Shown: positions 35,140 through 42,852, numbered from the stretch's first letter. The stretch is DNA of 64,000 bases from an uncultured Prevotella sp. (GCA_905233985.1 CAJOFA010000007.1:43859-107858); one strand, 5' to 3'. Notes: generated from the sequence alone by a model not told the origin. Numbers and translations are program-made.

Positions 35140-37359
35140 ATGCTTAAAAGAGTTTTTATAGCTGCCATCGGGCTGTTGATGCTCACTGGCGGAACATTGT
35201 GTGCGAAGCAAGGTCACGGGTTTGTTATCACTCCTTTGGCTCATAACGCAGTACGAATACAATACACCCCTGACGGCCAGGCGCCGTCGTCCGAGTTACC
35301 CGACTGGCTCTATGTCAGACATGATGCGGTAGCAAACTGCAGCCTCGTTGTTGAGGCGGACGGAGCAAACGGCACGCTGTGCATCAAGGACATGACGGGG
35401 CGTGTGGTCTTCCGTGCTTTGCGACATGAGCTGAAAGCATCACAGATTCCTGGATGCGCTGAGGCAACGCACGAGGCAACGCTGGCCTTTGCCTCACCTG
35501 CAGACGAAAGCCTTTTCGGGTTAGGACAGTTTCAGGACGGTTACACCAATGTCCGGGGCTTGTCACGACGCCTCACCCAGGTGAACACGCAGATATCACT
35601 GCCGATGTTGCTGTCCAGCAAGGGCTATGGCATCCTCTGGAACAACTATGGCATGACGGAGTTTAACCCATGTGGCCATAGTGTCAGCCTCACCCCTCAA
35701 CAATCCCCCCTCAATGCTCAACGCGAGGAAGTCAACGTCACCTCTACGGAAGGCGGCAAGCGCGAAGTGCGCCAGCGTCATATCTTCGAGGCTGTCATTG
35801 ACCTTGCCGAGGCAGGTGACTATGCGCTATTGTTGGACGTAGGTCAGAAGATGGCACGCCGCCATAACCTTACCATCGATGGGGAGACGGTCATAGAGAT
35901 GCAGAACCTGTGGTTGCCGCCCACAGCATCGAAGATTGTCCACTTGGAGGCAGGGCGCCACACACTGACAGCAGAACTGACCAAGGATGACAAGCCTGTG
36001 CTCTATTATCAAAAGGTAGGAGAAGTGACGGTCTTCCGTTCTCCGGTGGCTGACGCGGTAGATTACACCGTATTCGTCGGTTCACCCGACGAAATTATCG
36101 CTTCCTACCGCGAGTTGACAGGCACCTGTCCGCAGATGCCCGACTGGGCACTCGGCTATATTCATTGCCGTGAACGCTTCCATTCGTCCGAGGAGATCTT
36201 GCAGACAGCGAAGCGCTTCCGCGATGAGCAGTTGCCGCTGAGCGTCATTGTGCAGGACTGGCAGTACTGGGGTAAATACGGCTGGAATTCCATGCGGTTC
36301 GACGAGGAGTTCTATCCTGACCCGAAGGCGCTGACCGATAGTCTGCACCGCATGGATGTGCGGCTGATGGTGAGCGTATGGTCGAAGATAGACAAGAACA
36401 GCGATGTGGGCCGTCAGATGGAGCGTGACCTGTACTATATCCCTGGCACCGACTGGATAGACTTTTTTTACCCTGCTGCCGCATCCTCTTATTGGCAGAA
36501 CTTCAGCGAGCGGTTGGTGCCTTTAGGCATTGATGCGTGGTGGCAGGATGCTACGGAACCTGAGAACGATGACCTTGTCGGTCGCCGCGTCAACCAAGGC
36601 AAGTGGGCTGGCGAACGAGTGCGTAATATTTACCCACTGTTAGTCAACAAGACGGTTTATGAAGGATTGAAGGCACAGTCTGGTCCCTCACAGATGATTC
36701 TCACCCGTTGCGGCTTCCCTGGCATCCAACGCTACGGCTCTGCGCTGTGGAGCGGTGACGTGGGCAACGACTGGGAGACGTTCCGTCGGCAGATAACGGC
36801 AGGTCTCGGCGTACAGGCGGCAGGTTTGCCTTGGTGGACCTACGATGCCGGCGGGTTCTTCCGCCCTGCTGACCAATATTCCAATGCGGAATATATTGAG
36901 CGCATGTTACGCTGGATAGAGACCAGTGTCTATCTGCCGCTGATGCGTGTACATGGCTATATGAGCAATACCGAGCCTTGGAACTACGGCGCTGAGGCTC
37001 AGGAGGTGATTGCCGGATGTTTGCAGGAACGTGAGCGTTTGCAACCTTATATCAAGGAATGTGCCAGACGTATCTCGACGGAGGGTTACACGATGATGCG
37101 ACCGCTTATCTTCGACTTTGCCGATGACCCCGAGGCACTGCAGCAGAAGTATGAGTATATGTTTGGCCCCTCGCTGCTCATCAGTCCTGTGACGGAGCCT
37201 GGTGTTACAGAATGGAAGACCTATCTGCCGAAGAACGCCAAGGGCTGGTACGACTACCGCACGGGCAAATACTATGACGGCGGCCAGACCGTGACGACAC
37301 CAGTTGACCGCGCCCATATCCCTGTCTTCCTACGTGGTGGAGAAAAAACTCCCTTCTGA
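35140..37359 (+). CDS. GH31 glycoside hydrolase, C-terminally truncated
   Basis: 739 residues with a signal peptide (MLKRVFIAAIGLLMLTGGTLCA). The N-terminal beta domain, a small PA14-like insert (about 225-305) and the GH31 TIM barrel are present. The nucleophile Asp is in DAWWQDATEPEND and the acid/base Asp in LWSGDVGNDWETF. Family roles are alpha-glucosidase or alpha-xylosidase. The protein stops at HIPVFLRGGEKTPF, where relatives continue with a distal beta domain. Its last codons are formed by the T-tract and stem of the opposing gene's terminator, so the C-terminus looks lost by deletion. ATG 35140 is preferred to TTG 35134. Confidence 0.88.
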   Translation: MLKRVFIAAIGLLMLTGGTLCAKQGHGFVITPLAHNAVRIQYTPDGQAPSSELPDWLYVRHDAVANCSLVVEADGANGTLCIKDMTGRVVFRALRHELKASQIPGCAEATHEATLAFASPADESLFGLGQFQDGYTNVRGLSRRLTQVNTQISLPMLLSSKGYGILWNNYGMTEFNPCGHSVSLTPQQSPLNAQREEVNVTSTEGGKREVRQRHIFEAVIDLAEAGDYALLLDVGQKMARRHNLTIDGETVIEMQNLWLPPTASKIVHLEAGRHTLTAELTKDDKPVLYYQKVGEVTVFRSPVADAVDYTVFVGSPDEIIASYRELTGTCPQMPDWALGYIHCRERFHSSEEILQTAKRFRDEQLPLSVIVQDWQYWGKYGWNSMRFDEEFYPDPKALTDSLHRMDVRLMVSVWSKIDKNSDVGRQMERDLYYIPGTDWIDFFYPAAASSYWQNFSERLVPLGIDAWWQDATEPENDDLVGRRVNQGKWAGERVRNIYPLLVNKTVYEGLKAQSGPSQMILTRCGFPGIQRYGSALWSGDVGNDWETFRRQITAGLGVQAAGLPWWTYDAGGFFRPADQYSNAEYIERMLRWIETSVYLPLMRVHGYMSNTEPWNYGAEAQEVIAGCLQERERLQPYIKECARRISTEGYTMMRPLIFDFADDPEALQQKYEYMFGPSLLISPVTEPGVTEWKTYLPKNAKGWYDYRTGKYYDGGQTVTTPVDRAHIPVFLRGGEKTPF
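35688..35722 (+). repeat. Degenerate heptamer array (CCTCAAC-like x5) in GH31
   Basis: Five 7-bp steps (CCTCACC, CCTCAAC, AATCCCC, CCTCAAT, GCTCAAC) encode a Pro/Gln/Leu-rich stretch in the N-terminal domain. Similar to the dapB array at 39402-39436. Confidence 0.5.
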
Positions 37360-37378
37360 TTCCGAAGATTCAGAAGGG
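37351..37378 (-). terminator. Rho-independent terminator of the aminopeptidase P fragment, overlapping the GH31 end
   Basis: 9-bp stem (CCCTTCTGA with TCAGAAGGG) around a 10-nt loop. On the minus strand it is followed by AGTTTTTT, the T-tract, which lies inside the GH31 coding sequence. On the plus strand there is no T-tract. Confidence 0.85.
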
Positions 37379-37384
37379 ACAGTC

Positions 37385-38338
37385 TTAGCGTAGCGCCGCA
37401 ACGGGTGACGGCTCCTCTATGATTTGCGTTATATGACCTGTTGGCGGCTTATACTGCTTCAGCAGATAATAGAGGCTGTAGTTCGCCTCTTCAGGATCCA
37501 TGAGGATGTTGTATTCAAAGTAATTCTTCAGTCCGGTACCGACAACGGCATAGTCGTTGACGGTAACCCCCTCTGCTTTCAGATAGTCTAAGACGTCAGG
37601 CGACATCCTCGTCCTGTCGGCAAACAACGTGGCGCTGCGTGAACTGATGAGCAGGTAGGCGGCACGAACTGCTTGAATGGAAGAGTTGCCGTCGTATAGA
37701 TTCAGAGCCCAGCCAATGTCTTTGGATGCTGCCACCAGCATACCGTCGGCATGCTGTGTGCGCAGGGCCTTGCGGATTCGCTCTAGATGAACATGCACTG
37801 GCTCTTCTGTCAAATTCTCTGACAGTCTCACAATAAGATTTGTGGGTATGGGTGGCCGGTCAGTCCACAGGTGGCGCAGCGCGTCGAAATTGGTGCGTAG
37901 CGTAATGCCGTTCTCGCGGCGTAGCTCGTTGATGAGTTGTTTTACCTTGCCGAAGGGCCAGCACGTCCCATCAATAGCCACCTCACTCCAGTCACTATAG
38001 GGATGGCGGCTGGCTTCTATCTCACGCCCCATCCATCTGACCATCGCCAGGGTGCCGGGGGCATCGATGCACATCACCTGATATTCCGTCCCCTGTAGCT
38101 GCTCTTTGGCTTTCGCCATGTTGTGCCCATCCGTCCACAGTGCCGCTGCCGTCATGGTGACAACGGCAGTACCGACATTCCCACTGAAGCCGCTCATCCA
38201 TTCGAGCGATTTCCAGTGGTCTGCTATGTCGGTGTTGGTATGCGGATCCGTGCAGGGGAAGATACATGCCGCCAGTCGCTCACGGCTCATCACTTCGCGC
38301 AACAACTCCAGCCGGCGGTCAATGGGGGCTTGTGCCAT
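37385..38338 (-). pseudogene. Aminopeptidase P fragment lacking the M24 catalytic domain
   Basis: 317 residues. It holds two creatinase-N type domains typical of the long Xaa-Pro aminopeptidases of Bacteroidetes (FPCTDPHTNTDIADHWKSLEWMSGFSGNVGTAVVT in the first). It stops at IIEEPSPVAALR, exactly at the linker before the M24 pita-bread domain, which would add nearly 300 residues with the metal ligands. It therefore cannot be an active peptidase of the normal kind. The stop is followed at once by a terminator. The frame is otherwise undamaged, so it may be expressed as a stand-alone domain. It lies 9 bp after the SH3 gene. Confidence 0.8.
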
Positions 38339-38347
38339 CGCTGTTCG

Positions 38348-38782
38348 TCAGAAGGTACACATGCCGTCCCAATCGACCATGTCATCGCGGACATAGCCCA
38401 CCTTGTTCTCGTCAAACCTGATCTTAAACCAGTTTTTTACCTTGCCAAGGCAGTCATAGACGTCGGGCAAATCCTCTGTGTCAGGAATCTTCCCGACCAC
38501 GGCAGATTTGACGTCCGGACTCTTGCGAATGTTGATGTTACCCTTGCGTTCACTCTTCCGATAGACGATGCCCTGGCCCTTGGCGGCACTGAAGGTCTCT
38601 ACGTGGTTACCCTTCTTGGGCACGTCATAGTCGTCCTGTACTCCCACCGTGTAGGTGTTCTTGTTGACCTTGATGAGGCGTCCCACCACTTCACCGTTGC
38701 TGTCAACGACCATTTTCATGCTTTGTGCGCTTACGGCCATACTCATCAGCGTAGCCGCTGCAAATAAGAATAGTTTTTTCAT
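38348..38782 (-). CDS. Secreted SH3b-like domain protein
   Basis: 144 residues from the ATG at 38782, which starts the signal peptide (MKKLFLFAAATLMSMAVSAQ). Residues about 75-144 resemble a bacterial SH3 domain: NINIRKSPDVKSAVVGKI, WFKIRFDENKVGYVRDDMV. Such domains bind peptidoglycan or peptides in the periplasm. An 8-residue upstream extension overlaps the leader and is not needed. It has a good promoter at 38804-38811. Confidence 0.8.
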   Translation of the reverse strand: MKKLFLFAAATLMSMAVSAQSMKMVVDSNGEVVGRLIKVNKNTYTVGVQDDYDVPKKGNHVETFSAAKGQGIVYRKSERKGNINIRKSPDVKSAVVGKIPDTEDLPDVYDCLGKVKNWFKIRFDENKVGYVRDDMVDWDGMCTF

Positions 38783-38803
38783 ATCGTCATAGGTTTTATT
38801 CGG

Positions 38804-38811
38804 CAAAGGTA
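38804..38811 (-). promoter_or_regulatory. -7 promoter box TACCTTTG for the SH3 protein gene
   Basis: Perfect box on the minus strand, 22 bp upstream of the ATG, preceded by TTATTCG (minus strand), a heptamer shared with the boxes at 45908, 56787 and 56873. Confidence 0.7.
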
Positions 38812-38903
38812 CGAATAAAAAACGAAGAAAGAAGAATGAAGAGAGAAGAATGAAGTGCCTAAACGATAAAAAAAGTTAAATCAACTGTTCGCATCAGCAA
38901 ATT

Positions 38904-38931
38904 CTTCATGCTTCATGCTTCATTCTTCATG
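38904..38931 (+). repeat. Heptamer array CTTCATG x4 upstream of tRNA-Val
   Basis: Four 7-bp units (one CTTCATT). The array covers the place where the -33 element of the tRNA promoter should lie. Confidence 0.85.
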
Positions 38932-38939
38932 AAAAGTAC

Positions 38940-38947
38940 TACCTTTG
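38940..38947 (+). promoter_or_regulatory. -7 promoter box TACCTTTG for tRNA-Val
   Basis: Perfect -7 box 24 bp before the tRNA 5' end. Confidence 0.75.
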
Positions 38948-38971
38948 CATCCGCTTATTAAGCATTTAGTG

Positions 38972-39045
38972 GTCGGCATAGCTCAGTTGGTTAGAGTATC
39001 ACCTTGACATGGTGGGGGTCCTTGGTCCGAATCCAAGTGTCGACA
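38972..39045 (+). tRNA. tRNA-Val (GAC)
   Basis: Cloverleaf with acceptor stem GTCGGCA/TGTCGAC, D-loop AGCTCAGTTGGTTAGA, anticodon stem TCACC/GGTGG with loop TTGACAT (GAC at 39006-39008), and T-loop TTGGTCCGAATCCAA. Discriminator A; CCA is not encoded. Confidence 0.93.
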
Positions 39046-39128
39046 CAGAAGGATATGAAACGAGAAGTGTTATTTTGCGTTTCGCACGTTTTGCACTAAC
39101 TTTTCAACGTTTTTAATTGATATCGGTT

Positions 39129-39860
39129 ATGAAAATTGCATTAATCGGCTACGGCAAGATGGGTAAGATGATTGAGCAGATTGCCCGCGACCGTGGTCAT
39201 GAGATTGTGAGTATTATCGACATAGACAACCAGCAGGACTTCGAGAGCGAGGCATTTGCTTCGGCAGATGTCGCCATTGAGTTCACCGCTCCGCAGGCAG
39301 CCTACGGCAACTACCTGAAGGCATGGGCCAAGGGTGTGAAGGTGGTCAGCGGCTCTACGGGCTGGATGAAGGAGCATGGCGATGACGTTCGCCGTGCCTG
39401 CACACCCTCAGCCCTCAACCCTCAACCCTCAACCCTCTTCTGGGCCTCTAACTTCTCTATCGGCGTAGCCATTTTCTCGGCTGTCAACCGTTACCTGGCC
39501 AAGATTATGAACGAGTTTCCGCAGTATGACGTGGAGATGGAAGAGACGCACCATGTGCATAAGCTCGACCACCCCAGTGGCACGGCCATCACGCTGGCCG
39601 AGGAGATTGTGGAACGCCTTGACCGCAAGGAGGGCTGGGCAGAGGAGACCACCGACCCGAAGTTCTTGCGTGTGGACCATATCCGTCGCGGCGAGGTGCC
39701 GGGCATCCATACCGTGCGCTACGACTCCGATGCCGATGTCATCACCATCACCCATGATGCCCATTCCCGTAAGGGCTTTGCCCTGGGTGCCGTGCTTGCC
39801 GCCGAGTACACCGCCAAGCATGAGGGATTATTGACCATTAGTGACATGTTTAAGTTTTAG
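39129..39860 (+). CDS. dapB: 4-hydroxy-tetrahydrodipicolinate reductase DapB
   Basis: 243 residues. The Rossmann loop is GYGKMGKM (residues 7-14); the substrate/catalytic motif is ETHHVHKLDHPSGTA, and the end reads LTISDMFKF. DapB reduces the heterocyclic intermediate to tetrahydrodipicolinate in lysine/diaminopimelate synthesis. A heptamer array (39402-39436) is inserted in frame between the cofactor domain and the FWASNFSIGV segment, adding about ten Pro/Ser/Leu residues (TPSALNPQPSTL) where relatives have a short loop. A TTG start at 39117 is possible, but the ATG fits the family N-terminus. lepB starts 3 bp later. Confidence 0.95.
   Translation: MKIALIGYGKMGKMIEQIARDRGHEIVSIIDIDNQQDFESEAFASADVAIEFTAPQAAYGNYLKAWAKGVKVVSGSTGWMKEHGDDVRRACTPSALNPQPSTLFWASNFSIGVAIFSAVNRYLAKIMNEFPQYDVEMEETHHVHKLDHPSGTAITLAEEIVERLDRKEGWAEETTDPKFLRVDHIRRGEVPGIHTVRYDSDADVITITHDAHSRKGFALGAVLAAEYTAKHEGLLTISDMFKF
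39402..39436 (+). repeat. Heptamer array CAACCCT x5 inside dapB
   Basis: Five units (ACACCCT, CAGCCCT, CAACCCT three times). 35 bp of array is not a multiple of three, so unit gain or loss would break dapB. Confidence 0.88.
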
Positions 39861-39863
39861 GCT

Positions 39864-41285
39864 ATGATAAAGAAAGAAGAAGTGAATATGAAGAAGCAGT
39901 GGGCGAAGTTCATCATCGTCCTTGTTCTTTATCTGTTGTTCCTCTACTGGGTAGGCAGCTGGTGGGGACTGTTAGTCGTTCCGTTCATCTACGATATCTA
40001 TATCACGAAGAAAATCAAGTGGCAGTGGTGGAAGGACTCCGAGGGGCCCTCACGCTTCATCATGTCATGGGTCGATGCCATCGTGTTCGCCCTCATTGCA
40101 GTCTATTTCGTCAACCAGTTCTTCTTCCAGAACTACGTCATCCCCTCCTCCTCGTTGGAGAAGAGCCTGCTGACGGGCGACTACCTCTTCGTCAGCAAGG
40201 TCAGCTACGGCCCGCGTATCCCCGAGACACCGCTGACAATGCCTCTGACGCAGCACACACTGCCCATCGTCGAGTGTAAGAGCTATATCGAGTGGCCCCA
40301 CTGGGACTACCGCCGCGTCAAGGGCTTGGGACAGGTGGAGCTCAACGACATCGTCGTGTTCAACTACCCGTCGGGTGACACGCTGTGCTCTGCACAGCAA
40401 TACCAGGCCGAAGACTTCTACCGCCTGTGTTATATCCTCGGCTACCAGCTCTATCCCAACCGTCCCGTGCCCGACTCGCTCACGGCAGAGCAGCGTCTGC
40501 ACTTCTTCCAGCAGGTCTATCAGCTGGGCCGCCAGCAGGTAGAGCAGAACCCCGCCACCTACGGCAACATCATCACCCGTCCCACCGACCGCCGCGAGAA
40601 CTATGTCAAGCGCTGCGTGGGACTGCCCGGACAGACCCTCGAGATCAAGGACCGCGTGGTCTATCTCGACGGCAAACCCAACAAGGAGCCCGACAACGTG
40701 CAATATACCTATAAGTTCAAGAAGAAGCAGGAACTGCCCTCCGATCTCATCGAGGAGCTCGGCATCACCGAGGAGGAGTTCAGCATGCTGAATACCGCAG
40801 GCTTTATGCCCATGACCAAGCACACGGTAGAGGTGCTGTCGAAGCGTCCCGACCTCGTAGAAGGCTTGGAAATCAATACCACTGCCGAAGAGTGGGACAT
40901 CTACCCGCTGAACGGCAACAAGCACTGGACACGCGACAACTACGGCCCCGTATGGATTCCGAAGAAGGGTGAGACCATCCAGCTTACGCTTGACAACCTG
41001 CCCATCTATGAGCGTCCCATCCGGGCCTACGAGAAGAACAAGCTCGAGGTGCGCGACGGCAAGATATACATCAACGACCAGGTGGCCACCAGCTACACGT
41101 TCAAGATGGACTACTACTGGATGATGGGTGACAACCGTCACAACTCCGCCGATTCACGCTACTGGGGCTTCGTGCCTGAAGACCACATCGTGGGTAAGCC
41201 CATCTTCATCTGGTGGTCGAGCGACCCCGATGGTCACGGCATCCGCTGGAGCCGACTGTTCAACCTCGTGGATAATATCAAGTAA
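39864..41285 (+). CDS. lepB: Signal peptidase I LepB
   Basis: 473 residues, the long Bacteroidetes form. Membrane helices occur near residues 15-45 and 68-90. The nucleophile is Ser97 in IPSSSLEKSLLTGD; the general base is Lys249 in YVKRCVGLPGQ; the GDNR box appears as MMGDNRHNSADSRYWGFVPED. It cleaves signal peptides at the outer face of the inner membrane. A large insert separates the two catalytic boxes, as usual in this phylum. Start 39864 is used; an ATG at 39888 is an alternative. It is between dapB (3 bp) and an inactive-looking paralogue (3 bp). Confidence 0.94.
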   Translation: MIKKEEVNMKKQWAKFIIVLVLYLLFLYWVGSWWGLLVVPFIYDIYITKKIKWQWWKDSEGPSRFIMSWVDAIVFALIAVYFVNQFFFQNYVIPSSSLEKSLLTGDYLFVSKVSYGPRIPETPLTMPLTQHTLPIVECKSYIEWPHWDYRRVKGLGQVELNDIVVFNYPSGDTLCSAQQYQAEDFYRLCYILGYQLYPNRPVPDSLTAEQRLHFFQQVYQLGRQQVEQNPATYGNIITRPTDRRENYVKRCVGLPGQTLEIKDRVVYLDGKPNKEPDNVQYTYKFKKKQELPSDLIEELGITEEEFSMLNTAGFMPMTKHTVEVLSKRPDLVEGLEINTTAEEWDIYPLNGNKHWTRDNYGPVWIPKKGETIQLTLDNLPIYERPIRAYEKNKLEVRDGKIYINDQVATSYTFKMDYYWMMGDNRHNSADSRYWGFVPEDHIVGKPIFIWWSSDPDGHGIRWSRLFNLVDNIK

Positions 41286-41288
41286 TAG

Positions 41289-41852
41289 GTGAAGAAAAAG
41301 TATCTGTCTTTTCTCATATCCTTTGTGGTGGCAGCATTGCTGATGCTGCTGTTCCGTGCCTTGGTGTTCGCTGTATATAGCCTCCCGGGTTCAGGACTTG
41401 AACCGCTGTTCGAGGCGGGCGACCGCGTGCTGGTGAACCGCTGGAGTTACGGCCTGCGCATCGGCGGCAACAGCCTGTTGGGTTACAACCGCTTGTGGCG
41501 TCAGCCAGTGGAGCGTGGCGATCTGGTCGTCATCAACGACCCCAGCGACACGCTGGCCTCCGTGGACGACCGTCGCATCCTCATCGTGCGCTGTACGGCG
41601 GTGCCGGGCGACACCGTCAGCAACATCGGACTCACCCTCGTGGTGCCGGGGCGCGCCGTCTGTGCCGACGGCGACTACTACTGGATGACGTCGCTCAACG
41701 CCTATTCTAAACCCGACAGCCGCCACTTCGGACTGGTACGCGAAGACCACATCATCGGCCGTGCCAGCCTCATTCTCTACAACCACGCCCCCGACAGTCC
41801 CCTTTGGGACGGCTGGCGCACAGACCGCTTCTTCATTAAAATTAAGAATTAA
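41289..41852 (+). CDS. S26 signal-peptidase paralogue lacking the Ser-Lys dyad
   Basis: 187 residues with a GTG start 3 bp after lepB. The fold is that of signal peptidase I: N-terminal helix, LPGSGLEPLFEAGDRVLVNRW, then IVRCTAVPGD and a GDNR-like NAYSKPDSRHFGLVRED. Aligned with LepB without gaps, the nucleophile Ser is Gly36 and the general base Lys is Val100, so both catalytic residues are missing. It should not cleave signal peptides. Tight linkage to lepB suggests a partner or regulator of LepB (inference). Confidence 0.85.
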   Translation: MKKKYLSFLISFVVAALLMLLFRALVFAVYSLPGSGLEPLFEAGDRVLVNRWSYGLRIGGNSLLGYNRLWRQPVERGDLVVINDPSDTLASVDDRRILIVRCTAVPGDTVSNIGLTLVVPGRAVCADGDYYWMTSLNAYSKPDSRHFGLVREDHIIGRASLILYNHAPDSPLWDGWRTDRFFIKIKN

Positions 41853-41883
41853 GAATTAAGAATGAAGAATGAAGAATGAAGAA
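41840..41883 (+). repeat. Heptamer array AATTAAG/AATGAAG (about six units) over the WbqC start
   Basis: Units AATTAAG then AATGAAG, three of each (the first AATTAAG slightly altered). The AATGAAG copies give ATGs at 41862, 41869 and 41876, one in each reading frame; only 41876 opens the WbqC frame. Confidence 0.9.
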
Positions 41884-42526
41884 TCCACCTTCCACCCTCC
41901 ACCTTCCACCCTCCACCATACTCTCCACCACTTACTTCGGTCCCGTTGAGTGGTATCATCGCCTTTACCGCGCCGACCGTGTGCTGTTAGAGGCCTGTGA
42001 GTCCTATACCAAGCAGACCTACCGCAACCGCTGCGTCATCGCCACCACCAACGGTCCCCAGATACTCACCGTACCCGTGGAACACCACACACCACTTCGC
42101 ACCTCGTACCTCGCACCTCGTACCTCGCACATCCCACCACTCACCATCAAAGACATCCGCATCAGCAATCACGGCTCGTGGCGCCGCGTCCATTGGAACG
42201 CCCTGCAGTCAGCCTACAGCGAAAGCCCCTTCTTCGACTATTATGCCGACGACCTGCGTCCCTTTTTCGAGCGCGACTATGAGTTCCTTTTCGACTACAA
42301 TTTAGAGATTATCCACACCGTATGCCAGCTCCTCGACATCCATCCGCACATCGGGGAAACGATGGAGTGGAAGGGGCAAGAAGAAATTGCGGGGAACAAG
42401 GATCATGACGACTTTGTGGCGCGTCCCTATTGGCAGGTCTTCGACCGCAAACACGGCTTTCTGCCCAACCTCAGCATCCTCGACCTGCTCTTCTGCAAAG
42501 GTCCCGAAGCCGTCTTCTGGCTGTGA
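41876..42526 (+). CDS. WbqC-family protein, start codon inside a repeat
   Basis: 216 residues. WbqC signatures: TYFGPVEWYHRLYRADRVLLEACESY, SNHGSWRRVHWNALQSAYSESPFFDYY and LFDYNLEIIHTVCQLL. WbqC proteins are cytoplasmic and found with O-antigen/capsule genes; their reaction is unresolved. The first 15 residues (PPSTLHLPPST) come from a TCCACCY array, and an internal block (HTPLRTSYLAPRTSH) from CGAGGTR-type heptamers. Loss or gain of a heptamer upstream of the real domain would switch the frame. It lies 23 bp after the signal-peptidase paralogue. Confidence 0.88.
   Translation: MKNPPSTLHLPPSTILSTTYFGPVEWYHRLYRADRVLLEACESYTKQTYRNRCVIATTNGPQILTVPVEHHTPLRTSYLAPRTSHIPPLTIKDIRISNHGSWRRVHWNALQSAYSESPFFDYYADDLRPFFERDYEFLFDYNLEIIHTVCQLLDIHPHIGETMEWKGQEEIAGNKDHDDFVARPYWQVFDRKHGFLPNLSILDLLFCKGPEAVFWL
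41884..41918 (+). repeat. Heptamer array TCCACCY x5 at the WbqC N-terminus
   Basis: Five perfect or near-perfect units (TCCACCT / TCCACCC alternating). A three-unit version lies in licD at 53236-53256. Confidence 0.9.
42096..42130 (-). repeat. Heptamer array inside the WbqC gene (CGAGGTR family, reverse strand)
   Basis: Five units (TTCGCAC, CTCGTAC, CTCGCAC, CTCGTAC, CTCGCAC) on the plus strand, equal to GTRCGAG on the other. Confidence 0.9.
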
Positions 42527-42852
42527 TGGCAAGAAACACTGCTTGCTTAGCGCACACCTTTACACTTTACATCTACCTTATGCAAGGTTGCAAGGATTGC
42601 AAGATTACCCCCAAAACATGCAACATAACTCACAGAGGAGCTCACAGAATCGCTGTGAGCACTATATTAAAGCAAACAATGGTCGCCTCGTGTTGAGGCA
42701 ACCATTGTCTGTACATGAGGTAATCATCTCCTGCAGTCGAGCCAACCATCGCCTCAACGCCAGCCAATCATTGGCTCAAGTCGAGATAGACATTGGCTCA
42801 GTTAAATAAATGGATCAGTAGAACCGTTCCTTTTGGGGGCACATGAAACAGA
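42527..42852. other. Intergenic region with a 22-bp repeat array
   Basis: The 326 bases hold no gene. A hairpin (GCTCACAG 42640-42647 with CTGTGAGC 42653-42660) may end WbqC transcription but lacks a T-tract. The six-unit 22-bp array at 42670-42801 fills much of the rest. Confidence 0.7.
42670..42801. repeat. 22-bp dyad tandem array, locus C (6 units)
   Basis: Six 22-bp units. The best-kept ones have arm GAGCC, spacer AATCATT, arm GGCTC and a 5-bp linker beginning AA. Outer units are degenerate. It matches the architecture of the arrays at 1062-1149 and 12586-12651. Confidence 0.85.

Larger units (their letters stand above)
38783..39128. other. Intergenic region holding tRNA-Val and heptamer arrays
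   Basis: These 346 bases contain the SH3 gene promoter, an irregular GAAGAAT-rich stretch (38824-38855), a CTTCATG array, tRNA-Val with its promoter and a leader before dapB. No open gene is seen. Confidence 0.8.

Noticed and set aside
40065..41141. 358-codon minus-strand frame opposite lepB
   Set aside because: It mirrors the highly conserved LepB sequence; its translation is a valine/leucine-rich shadow without motifs.
42640..42660. Terminator after WbqC
   Set aside because: The 8-bp hairpin is real, but there is no T-tract on either strand, so it is only mentioned in the intergenic entry.
42670..42801. CRISPR array
   Set aside because: Units follow each other every 22 bp without unique spacers, and no cas genes are in the window.
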